Positions 28,037-34,712 of a stretch of 64,000 bases of DNA are shown here, one piece after another. The DNA is from Geotalea sp. SG265. Lineage in GTDB: Bacteria > Desulfobacterota > Desulfuromonadia > Geobacterales > Geobacteraceae. The first letter of the stretch is position 1. Each line of letters opens with the position of its first letter. The notes beneath the pieces are model-generated. The model worked only from the letters and a program-made list of their open reading frames with translations. It searched no databases and was not told the origin of the DNA. The position numbers and the translations under genes were made by a program. Where the stretch lies: contig NZ_JAKZFT010000010.1 in NCBI RefSeq assembly GCF_022808985.1, positions 62,001-126,000 on the forward strand, given 5' to 3'.

Positions 28037-28366
28037 ATGCTGATCGCCGTAGCTTCGAAAGACCAAGAAGAAATCAACCAGCACTTCGGCCATGCCGAGC
28101 GCTTCCTTATTTATGACGTTGCCGACGGCGAGGCGAAGCTGGTGGATGAAAAGCAGGTGGAGCGGTACTGCTCACTGGACCAGGACCACCCCATGCGCGG
28201 CCACTTGCTGTCCGCCATTGCCGAGGCCCTGGCCGGGTGTCGGGCGGTGGTCTGCACCCAGATCGGCCAGGCACCGCAAATGGAGATGGAGCGCCTCGGG
28301 CTGGATGTATTCGTGGCCGACGGAGCGATCAAGCCGACCCTGCTTGAGCTGGCCAAGATGCTTTAA
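28037..28366 (+). CDS. Second NifX-family protein of the nifEN operon
   Basis: 109 residues, one NifX/NifB-type domain: MLIAVASKDQEEINQHFGHAERFLIYDV, then AGCRAVVCTQIGQAPQMEMERLGLDVFVADG. It keeps the H-F-G-H-A-x-x-F signature but lacks the NifX-specific YTMQIGGPAAAKL stretch, so it may be a distinct cofactor carrier (NafY-like or the missing NifX domain of the short NifB encoded at 32.9 kb). AAGGAGGAG site; draT follows 53 bases later. Confidence 0.9.
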   Translation: MLIAVASKDQEEINQHFGHAERFLIYDVADGEAKLVDEKQVERYCSLDQDHPMRGHLLSAIAEALAGCRAVVCTQIGQAPQMEMERLGLDVFVADGAIKPTLLELAKML

Positions 28367-28419
28367 AGAGTGAAGAGTGAAAGGCTTTTCAACCTCGAAC
28401 TTCGAACGTTATTTTATCA

Positions 28420-29217
28420 ATGGAAAATACCTCTTTCAATCAGTGCAATCTCCCCCCCTGGGTCATTGCGTCCCGGCACTTCAACGATCACCCGCAGCCG
28501 CTGGAAATCCAGGGAGTCAGGCAGGCGAACCGCTTTCTCTTCCAGAAGCTCGATGCCCTCACTTCTCCCGAAGAACGGGCGCTGGTCTTCAACGACTACA
28601 TGTCGGTGAAGTTCCAGCTCCACCAGTGGCAGAGCCAGTCCACGGACATGGCCAGGAAAAGCATCAAGAACAGCTATCTCCGCTTTCTGCGGGGGTGGAT
28701 GATGGACTCCAACTCCGTGGAAGGTGCCGTCCTCAAGGGCTGGGTTGAGAGCCGCATGGGACTTCCCCCAACGTTCCACAAGATACGCATCTCCGGGATT
28801 CACAGCGAAGAATACATGGTCTTTGTCATGGATCGGACCAAAGGAAGCGCCCGCACCAATGCCATCAACTCCCAGCTGGATCTTCTCTACGAGTACGGCC
28901 AGTACGAACTGGCAAGGCGCTACCCGGAAAAGCGCCTGCTTACCCTCTACCGCGGTACCTTCGATGCCAATGAGCACGACGTGCTGGAAAATATGGGCAA
29001 AAGGCAGCAGCTGGTGCGCATCAACAACCTTTCATCGTTCACTTCGGTGGAGGAGCGGGCCTGGGAATTCGGCTTCACCGTCTGGGAGGTGCAGGTGCCC
29101 TTGAGCAAGGTCTTCTTTTACAATGACCTGCTTCCTAACAGCATCATGAAAGGGGAGGGGGAGTATATGGTGATTGGCGGGGAGTACCGGGTGCGGGTTG
29201 TGCCTTGTACGGTGTGA
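28420..29217 (+). CDS. draT: NAD(+)-dinitrogenase-reductase ADP-ribosyltransferase
   Basis: Transfers ADP-ribose from NAD+ to the regulatory Arg of NifH (Arg99 here) to switch nitrogenase off when fixed nitrogen or darkness/energy stress signals arrive. The 265-residue protein has the DraT signature LPPWVIASRHFNDHPQPLEIQGVR near the N-terminus, LYEYGQYELARRYP and LYRGTFDANEHDVL in the middle, and a VFFYNDLLPNSIMKGEGEYMVIGGEY ending, where ExE-type catalytic acid residues lie. The ribosome site is poor, so expression may depend on coupling from nifX2. Ends the nifEN operon; an AT-rich islet follows before draG. Confidence 0.93.
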   Translation: MENTSFNQCNLPPWVIASRHFNDHPQPLEIQGVRQANRFLFQKLDALTSPEERALVFNDYMSVKFQLHQWQSQSTDMARKSIKNSYLRFLRGWMMDSNSVEGAVLKGWVESRMGLPPTFHKIRISGIHSEEYMVFVMDRTKGSARTNAINSQLDLLYEYGQYELARRYPEKRLLTLYRGTFDANEHDVLENMGKRQQLVRINNLSSFTSVEERAWEFGFTVWEVQVPLSKVFFYNDLLPNSIMKGEGEYMVIGGEYRVRVVPCTV

Positions 29218-29442
29218 GGCAAATGCCGAATTTGAAGGGGTTCAAGGTCATTTTGGCAGCGATGTGTGTGCTAGGACTCCAACTGCAACCGCTTTGATTT
29301 AAATCGATTTTATGTTTATCTTTCACTGGGATAACGGCTCTGGCGTACTACTAGGGGTCAAGCGTCTCCAAAGTCAAAATTAGAGATTTGGGACTTGGCC
29401 CTTTTATCTCTTCAGGTCAAAGGACTTGGCTATGCACATTTC

Positions 29443-29838
29443 TCAAATTATCTTCCACTCTTTTTCTATTTTGGAGACCTCTTCATGGAAGCGCCCAAGC
29501 TTTTCTTTTTCAGGGTTTGGATTAATGCGATCGGCAGCCTATGTTCTCCAGATAGAGCTAAATCCTTCAAGCTCACTACTTGGAATTCTTGTTTTAAGAT
29601 AATGAAAGGTCTCGGTGTCTTGGAAGGAAACATAATTTTCCGATCTGTCGATCTCTTCGCGCCACTTTCTGATTTTTTCTTTTCTGTTTTCGAGTCGTAT
29701 TTTTTCTTGTTCAAACTTCCACTTAGTCCATGGAGCTGCAAATGTTCCAATGACGCCGCCTATAGCTGCAATAATAATTTCCTTGGAGGTAAAAACTGAC
29801 ACAACTAGATCAGTTACATTGGTGTTTTTTTCTGGCAT
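29443..29838 (-). pseudogene. Small membrane-anchored coiled-coil protein interrupted by an amber codon
   Basis: Unrecognised. From ATG at 29838 it reads one N-terminal membrane helix (IIIAAIGGVIGTFAAPW) and a charged helix (KWKFEQEKIRLENRKEKIRKW), reaching TAG at 29539-29541 after SSIWRT. The same frame continues for 31 codons of protein-like sequence (AADRINPNPEKEKLGRF HEEVSKIEKEW KII) to TGA at 29443, matching the charge pattern of the first part. So the 99-residue form may be a truncation of a 131-codon gene. AT-rich, unlike its neighbours. A genuine 99-residue protein remains possible. Confidence 0.5.
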
Positions 29839-29949
29839 TAGCAGTTTCCGTGCTCAACTTATTGCTTCTTTCTGTTCTACGTTCCCAATTTGCATAACGT
29901 GTGAGAGCTGACCGGCCTGATTTAGGGCCGGTCTTGCGCTTAGTTATAT

Positions 29950-31032
29950 TCAGCCTGATTTGACTGACTTTATGAGTGCAGCTAACTGGTCAATTCCATC
30001 AAAAGTGCTCGGTAGCTTCTCATCACTCATAACCAGCCCTGAGAACACGACATTTTCGAATTTTGCTAGTGACTCTTTATCTTTTTTCTTGATCTCAGTT
30101 GAATAGTCAACATAATTCTGAATAAATCTACATAACGTTTTTCTCAGTTCAAGTTGAAGTAATTGTGATTTAACCGAGTTGAAATTCATAAGTAAAATTC
30201 TGAAATAGTAAATAAGAATAGCCATCAAAGATAATGTTGGCATTAATAAAATAATTAATGAACCTTTTAGTTGATCAAGTTTTTCTATATTACTTAGGAT
30301 ATATGTAATTTCAAAGGCCACAGGCAATATTACTAACATTCCGAGACCATTTAGACACCAGAGTAGTGATCTTTTTTCAGCTTTCTTTTCTGTTGATAAG
30401 TCATCAAATCCTTGGAACAACCCAACAAAATTAAAAGCAGATTTATACTGTTCAAGATTGTTTTTTAATTGTTCTACTTCTTTTAATTTTAACTCTAGCT
30501 CATTGTCCCAATCCTTTTTAAGGTTTTTGGCATTTTCGATAGTTGAATTGAAATTAATGATACTTTCGATGTTTTCATGATTAATTAGACTTTTGAGAAT
30601 GCCTATAGGCATGTCCTTTGTAGCAAATTCAATCTGCCGTCTTGCATTAGCAGAGAAACATTCAAGATTTTGAGTAGCAAATCTTCTTGCTTCTTCGTAC
30701 TCCAAGGCTAGATCGCTTTTCATTGTGAGATATAACTCTAACAAGAATCTGTAGCATATGGCATAGATGTCATCTATTGCTTCTTTGCTTTGAGTAGCCT
30801 TTTCATCTAACAGATCGGAGACAAAATGTCTGCCAATCCAGCCGATGTTGACGGAACTATAGCTTTCCCACTGACCTGCGTTACGAAACATGTTGTTTAG
30901 GATTAAGCTAATATGTTTATTCCGCTCCTGTTCAAACTGGTCAGTCGCTTGTAATTCCTTCAAGTTAGCTAGAAATGTTTGTATTGCACGTCGAGTTCGC
31001 TCTTCCGAGAAAAAGCCTTCTGTAGATTCCAT
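29950..31032 (-). CDS. Unknown AT-rich membrane protein with coiled coil
   Basis: 360 residues, not recognised. Residues 1-180 are helical and soluble; about 170-215 is a probable coiled coil (NAKNLKKDWDNELELKLKEVEQLKNNLEQY); two membrane helices follow at roughly 228-250 (LLWCLNGLGMLVILPVAFEITYI) and 262-285 (SLIILLMPTLSLMAILIYYF); the C-terminal 75 residues are soluble. Base and codon use (many AT-ending codons) contrasts sharply with the GC-rich nif genes, suggesting horizontal acquisition. ATG at 31032 has a GAGGAG site. An array of five palindromic elements lies just upstream and may control it. Two-helix plus coiled-coil designs occur in some defence and stress proteins, but no domain supports that here. 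Confidence 0.65.
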   Translation of the reverse strand: MESTEGFFSEERTRRAIQTFLANLKELQATDQFEQERNKHISLILNNMFRNAGQWESYSSVNIGWIGRHFVSDLLDEKATQSKEAIDDIYAICYRFLLELYLTMKSDLALEYEEARRFATQNLECFSANARRQIEFATKDMPIGILKSLINHENIESIINFNSTIENAKNLKKDWDNELELKLKEVEQLKNNLEQYKSAFNFVGLFQGFDDLSTEKKAEKRSLLWCLNGLGMLVILPVAFEITYILSNIEKLDQLKGSLIILLMPTLSLMAILIYYFRILLMNFNSVKSQLLQLELRKTLCRFIQNYVDYSTEIKKKDKESLAKFENVVFSGLVMSDEKLPSTFDGIDQLAALIKSVKSG

Positions 31033-31083
31033 CACATTCTCCTCTTTTCTTCATATAACAAGTTATTGACCAGTTAGAGTGAT

Positions 31084-31211
31084 GCATCTACAGCTAGATG
31101 CAAGTATCTATATGTATATGCAAGGATCTACATTTAGATGCCAATCCAGTATCTACCCATAGATGAAAATTGACCTTTTGCTGCTTATCCATTGCATCTA
31201 CAGATAGATTC
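31084..31211. repeat. Array of five 18-bp palindromic elements
   Basis: Elements begin at 31084, 31104, 31124, 31149 and 31194, each close to GCATCTACA-NN-TAGATGC (each is an ATCTA...TAGAT near-palindrome). The first three are exactly 20 bases apart, then 25, then 45. The first is 52 bases upstream of the ATG of the unknown membrane gene on the minus strand, so the array spans its promoter region. Confidence 0.75.
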
Positions 31212-31329
31212 TTTTCCTCAAACCCACCATACAGATGCCGGTCGCCTGCAGCAGCACCACCATCACTACACCAAATATTTGCCCAACTCAATGGGAAAAA
31301 ATAAAAGAGGCCCGTAATCCCCAAAACGC

Positions 31330-31360
31330 AAAAGGCCCAGGAGCATGCTCCCAGGCTTTT
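31330..31360. terminator. Bidirectional terminator downstream of draG
   Basis: AAAAGGCCCAGGAGC-ATGCTCC(C)AGGCTTTT is a near-perfect palindrome with A-run and T-run on either side, so it can stop transcription from draG (minus strand) and anything coming from the left. Confidence 0.7.
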
Positions 31361-31417
31361 GCTAAATCATCAGGCGCGACTCAATCTTGCGCAGTAATAT
31401 TGGCGGCCGCTTTCCGT

Positions 31418-32344
31418 TCAGCTGCCCTCCAGCGTATGCCGGATGGACGGTAAATCGACAGCCGATGACAGCCGCACCAGGCGCCCGGCCAGCATCGTTA
31501 CCTCCTCCCTCACTTTCCTGTCCAGCTTCTTCAGCCAGCGTCGCGGTATGTTCTCCATACCGTAATAGGCGCCGGCCAGCATGCCCATGATGGCGCCGGT
31601 GGTATCGGCATCCCCCCCCTGGTTCACCGTACTCACCAGGCATTCTTCAAAATTGCTACCCCGGAAAAAATGATGAAACACGGTCTGCATGGTATCCACC
31701 ACGTAGCCGGTGGCCAGTCCCTTGTATGGATCGAAGCGGAATGCGGGGTGGGCCGCGATCAGTGCATCCACCTCCTTGCGCAGGCGTGACTTGGAGTACC
31801 CGCAGACGGCGTGGGACACCATCCTGCCCAGACAGATGCAGGCCGAGTCGGAGAGGGGATGGTTGTGGGTGAGATGGGCCTGGGCGACCACCTGGCTTTC
31901 CAGTTCCCCATCATTTCCCAAGTTTGCCAGAACCACCGGCAGGATGCGCATTACGGCGCCGTTACCGGCATCCCACTGGTTGAATGGGGTTTCCAGTGTC
32001 CCTTTCAGCATGTAGTTCCTGATCCCCTTGCGGCAGGTGTCTCCCACATCGATGGGCCTGGATTTGAGCCAGGCGGCGAAATTGTCGGCGACGGCCCGGA
32101 GAGACATGCCACCTTCCGCAACCATGGCCCTGGCAACGCAGAGGGTCATCTGGGTATCGTCGGTAACCTGTCCGGCCTTGATGCGCAGCCAGCCGCCACC
32201 GACAATATCCTTTAGGATGCCGTATTTCGTCTTGATCTCTCCCGCAGTCATGAACTCCACCGGCGCTCCCAATGCATCGCCGATGGCAAGGCCCACAAAA
32301 GCCGCCTGGCTGCGGGAAAAAAGTTCCTGCTGCTGATAATTCAT
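31418..32344 (-). CDS. draG: ADP-ribosyl-[dinitrogenase reductase] glycohydrolase
   Basis: Removes ADP-ribose from NifH and so reactivates nitrogenase. 308 residues with the dinuclear-Mn motifs of the family: GLAIGDALGAPVEF at the N-terminus, AGQVTDDTQMTL, and NQGGDADTTGAIMG near the C-terminus. The ATG at 32344 overlaps the stop codon of the upstream small HTH gene (ATGA), showing translational coupling, and is the start that gives the family N-terminus. Some family members act on other ADP-ribosylated proteins, but draT in the adjacent operon supports the nitrogenase role. Not in the same operon as draT, unlike the draTG arrangement of Rhodospirillum. Confidence 0.92.
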   Translation of the reverse strand: MNYQQQELFSRSQAAFVGLAIGDALGAPVEFMTAGEIKTKYGILKDIVGGGWLRIKAGQVTDDTQMTLCVARAMVAEGGMSLRAVADNFAAWLKSRPIDVGDTCRKGIRNYMLKGTLETPFNQWDAGNGAVMRILPVVLANLGNDGELESQVVAQAHLTHNHPLSDSACICLGRMVSHAVCGYSKSRLRKEVDALIAAHPAFRFDPYKGLATGYVVDTMQTVFHHFFRGSNFEECLVSTVNQGGDADTTGAIMGMLAGAYYGMENIPRRWLKKLDRKVREEVTMLAGRLVRLSSAVDLPSIRHTLEGS

Positions 32345-32577
32345 GAGCAGTTGCAACCTGCGCAGGAGCCGGCACAGCTTTTCAGCTGCTTCTTCGCGGC
32401 GGGGGCAGCCAGCCATTGCCGCACCGAATCGGCGTTTATCAGCCATTCCCCCTCGACCAGGCTTCCGATCACGGCCTTCTGTCGTATCAACATCAGCACC
32501 TGCACGGCCGTCGTTCCCAATAGCTCTGCCGCTTCGTCGGCAGTCACGAATGCAGTTCCGTCCATTGTTTTTGCCAT
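32341..32577 (-). CDS. Small HTH protein with C-terminal cysteine cluster, coupled to draG
   Basis: 78 residues. Residues 10-57 (FVTADEAAELLGTTAVQVLMLIRQKAVIGSL VEGEWLINADSVRQWL) have the helix-turn-helix plus wing layout of the excisionase/MerR-like HTH_17 family. The tail holds four cysteines, Cys68-x3-Cys72-x2-Cys75-x-Cys77, suited to bind a metal or Fe-S cluster. Start at 32577 has an AAAGGAG site; an open frame upstream has no family features. Its stop overlaps the draG start, so it is likely a regulator or partner of draG. Function unknown; it may sense redox or metal status. Confidence 0.75.
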   Translation of the reverse strand: MAKTMDGTAFVTADEAAELLGTTAVQVLMLIRQKAVIGSLVEGEWLINADSVRQWLAAPAAKKQLKSCAGSCAGCNCS

Positions 32578-32635
32578 GGTGGTCTCCTTTCCCATCCATC
32601 CCTTACATTTAACATGCCGTGTGGACGGCCCCTGT

Positions 32636-32659
32636 CCGCAAAGGAGAAATCTCCTGCGG
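32636..32659. promoter_or_regulatory. Inverted repeat in the draG operon 5' region
   Basis: CCGCA-AAGGAGA-AA-TCTCCT-GCGG pairs along nearly its full 24 bases and lies about 60 bases upstream of the small HTH gene start. Candidate operator or leader hairpin for that operon. Confidence 0.35.
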
Positions 32660-32741
32660 AACCATGAAATGCTTAAAGAATGATCATTTCTGACGGCAAA
32701 TCCGGCAGGATGGTGGATTTCAGCAGGCGATTCCCGGTGCT

Positions 32742-32764
32742 GTTTTACCGGTTTGCTGTAAAAC
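32742..32764. promoter_or_regulatory. Inverted repeat upstream of the nifB sigma-54 promoter
   Basis: GTTTTAC-N9-GTAAAAC, perfect 7-bp arms, ending 17 bases before the nifB -24 element and lying between the divergent draG and nifB operons, so it could serve either. Confidence 0.4.
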
Positions 32765-32780
32765 CGCCATGTGGAGCGGC

Positions 32781-32796
32781 TGGCATGATCCTGGCA
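32781..32796 (+). promoter_or_regulatory. Sigma-54 (-24/-12) promoter of nifB
   Basis: TGGCATGATCCTGGCA has GG and GC 10 bases apart; the -12 box reads TGGCA instead of TTGCA. Predicted transcription start near 32807. Confidence 0.7.
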
Positions 32797-32818
32797 ATAT
32801 AATGAGAAACTGAATACA

Positions 32819-32889
32819 GGAATACAGCGGCGTATTCCGAATAAGAGCGCAATGAAGCCCGGTGGGAGATATCCTGCCGGGCTTTTTTT
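32819..32889 (+). terminator. nifB leader attenuator: perfect hexaloop P1 hairpin plus terminator
   Basis: P1 is GGAATAC-AGCGGC-GTATTCC (32819-32838): perfect 7-bp stem, six-base loop with A1 and G4, and the same GAATAC stem as the nifH P1. A weaker element GC-AATGAA-GC (32849-32858), loop A1/G4, overlaps the terminator stem AGCCCGG / CCGGGCT (32856-32862 with 32877-32883), which continues inward with wobble pairs and is followed by seven Ts. Confidence 0.75.
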
Positions 32890-32916
32890 GTGAACGTTCA
32901 AAGGAGAGGAAGGCCT

Positions 32917-33777
32917 ATGGCACATTTATGTTCGGAGCGAAAAAATATTCAGGGTCATCCATGTTTCGGTGGCAACCATCAGAAAAACGGTCGCATGCAC
33001 TTGGCCGTTGCGCCGCGTTGCAACATCAAGTGCGGTTATTGTTCCCGCCGTCACGACTGCGCCAATGAATCCCGTCCCGGTGTCACCAGCCGCCTACTGA
33101 CCCCAGAGGAGGCCCTGGTCAAGGTGCGGGAGGTGATGGCAAGCGAGTTGCTCGGCCCCATGATCAAGGTGGTCGGCATTGCCGGTCCCGGCGACCCCCT
33201 GGCCAATGGGGAGACATTCGAGACCTTTCGCCTCATCGGCAAGGAATTCCCCCATCTTATCAAGTGCATGAGCACCAACGGACTGCTCCTGCCGGAAAAG
33301 ATCGGCCTCCTCAACGAACTTGGGCTGCACAGCCTGACGGTGACCATCAATGCCGTCGATCCTGTGGTCGGCGCAAAGATATATTCCCATATTCTTTACG
33401 AGGGGCGAAAGCTGAGCGGTCCCCATGCGGTGGAGATGCTCATCGCCAACCAGTTTGCCGGCCTCAGGAAGGCCGCTGAGTACGGCATGACTATCAAGGT
33501 GAATACGGTGCTCATTCCTGGGGTCAACGAAGACCAAGTGCCGCTGATTGCCGCGAAAGTCAAGGAGTTGGGGGCCATGGTCATGAACGTGCTGCCACTT
33601 ATACCACAAGCGGATTTTGCTTCCCATCAACCGCCGACCACCGCACAGCTTGAGGAGGTACGGGCAGCAAACGAAAAGATCATCGGTCAGTTCCGGCATT
33701 GCCGCCAGTGCCGTGCCGATGCGGTTGGCCTCATCGGCAACGATTTCAAGCCTGCTGAGGTGGGTTGTGCGGCCTGA
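32917..33777 (+). CDS. nifB: FeMo-cofactor biosynthesis radical SAM protein NifB (short form)
   Basis: Radical SAM enzyme that fuses two 4Fe-4S clusters and inserts a carbide to make the NifB-cofactor, precursor of FeMo-co. In 286 residues the SAM-cluster motif is CNIKCGYCSRRHDC, preceded by the HPCFGGNHQKNGRMHLAVAPR block typical of NifB, with GIAGPGDPLAN and NTVLIPGVNEDQ downstream and a C-terminal HCRQCRADAVG. It ends there: the C-terminal NifX-like domain of many NifB proteins is missing. Start at 32917 with AAGGAGAGG site. Own sigma-54 promoter and attenuated leader; the acetyltransferase gene follows at once. Confidence 0.95.
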   Translation: MAHLCSERKNIQGHPCFGGNHQKNGRMHLAVAPRCNIKCGYCSRRHDCANESRPGVTSRLLTPEEALVKVREVMASELLGPMIKVVGIAGPGDPLANGETFETFRLIGKEFPHLIKCMSTNGLLLPEKIGLLNELGLHSLTVTINAVDPVVGAKIYSHILYEGRKLSGPHAVEMLIANQFAGLRKAAEYGMTIKVNTVLIPGVNEDQVPLIAAKVKELGAMVMNVLPLIPQADFASHQPPTTAQLEEVRAANEKIIGQFRHCRQCRADAVGLIGNDFKPAEVGCAA

Positions 33778-33781
33778 AGTG

Positions 33782-34585
33782 ATGCTTGAGCCATTTCGCT
33801 TCGGTAATGTGCCCCTTTTCCTCTCGTGGGCGGCTGAAGAGGGCTGGAGATGCGGATCATGGGAGTTCGACTTCCTCTTGGAGCATTTTCCGCAGGGGTG
33901 CTGGACGACAAGCACCGACGGCATTGCGACCGGCTTCATTACCTCGGTGAAGTATGTAAACAGCGGCTGGATCGGCAATCTCCTCGTGCGGGAGGATTGC
34001 CGGGGCCGTGGGTACGGCCGCCTTCTCATGGAGCAGGCCATGGACTCCCTGGATCGGGCGGGAGTGAAGACCATGTGGCTGACTGCTTCCCGGGCCGGGC
34101 AGCCTCTTTATGAAAAGCTGGGCTTCATTGCCATAGACCGGATCAGCCGCTGGCGTGGGAGCGGTATCCCCGATGCCGCAGCCACACCGGCCAACTACTT
34201 GCCGGATGACATTGAATCACTCGATCGCCATGCATGGGGGGATACGAGGCGCCTCATTTTGGACACAATAGCTGCGAAGGCGACGGTGGTGGGAACTGCC
34301 GATGGTTTCTGCATGGTACAGGGTACGGAAGGGGCGCTGCAACTGGGGCCATGGAGCTGCCGCAATACTGTAGCAGCGGAAGACCTGCTGGAACAGGCTT
34401 TGACGGTGGCAGGCCCAGCAGAGATATTTCTCGATGTGCCCGATTCCAATGACGATGCGGCCTTCCTCCTGCGCAAGTGGGGTTTTGCTCCGTGCAGCGG
34501 GACGATCCTCATGTATCGAGGAGCCTTGCCCTCATACCAGCCCCAACTCATATATGCCCTGGCCAGCATGGGGAGCATGGGCTGA
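33782..34585 (+). CDS. Two-domain GNAT acetyltransferase downstream of nifB
   Basis: 267 residues. Residues 1-135 are a GNAT domain with the acetyl-CoA loop VREDCRGRGYGRLLMEQAM and the C-terminal YEKLGFIAIDRISRW motif. Residues about 150-260 look like the second, degenerate GNAT-like half of the YitH/HslE type (GTADGFCMVQGTEGALQLGPW ... LLRKWGFAPCSGTILMYRG). An upstream in-frame GTG at 33767, overlapping nifB, has a better ribosome site (GAGGTGG) and may be the true start. Cotranscription with nifB is likely. Substrate unknown. Confidence 0.82.
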   Translation: MLEPFRFGNVPLFLSWAAEEGWRCGSWEFDFLLEHFPQGCWTTSTDGIATGFITSVKYVNSGWIGNLLVREDCRGRGYGRLLMEQAMDSLDRAGVKTMWLTASRAGQPLYEKLGFIAIDRISRWRGSGIPDAAATPANYLPDDIESLDRHAWGDTRRLILDTIAAKATVVGTADGFCMVQGTEGALQLGPWSCRNTVAAEDLLEQALTVAGPAEIFLDVPDSNDDAAFLLRKWGFAPCSGTILMYRGALPSYQPQLIYALASMGSMG

Positions 34586-34712
34586 ATATTGCTCTCTGCC
34601 TCTGATTCATTTCTTTCTGGTTACGATTTCCTGCGATTATTCCCTCAAGCGTTGCTCATTTTCTTCCGATTGATGAAACAAGGTCCAGTAATAACTTTTA
34701 TCGGAGGTAGTA

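Noticed and set aside
31084-31211. CRISPR array
   Set aside because: Units are 18 bases with gaps of 2-27 bases and are imperfect palindromes; no spacers of constant length and no cas genes.
31094-31324. 76-codon minus-strand frame across the palindromic array
   Set aside because: Its C-terminal half is just a translation of the repeats (HLWVDTG ... SLHIHIDTCI); no ribosome site.
34645-34671. Sigma-28 flagellar promoter for the chemoreceptor
   Set aside because: TCAA and CCGATT are present but the spacing is about two bases too long for the consensus, so it was not called.
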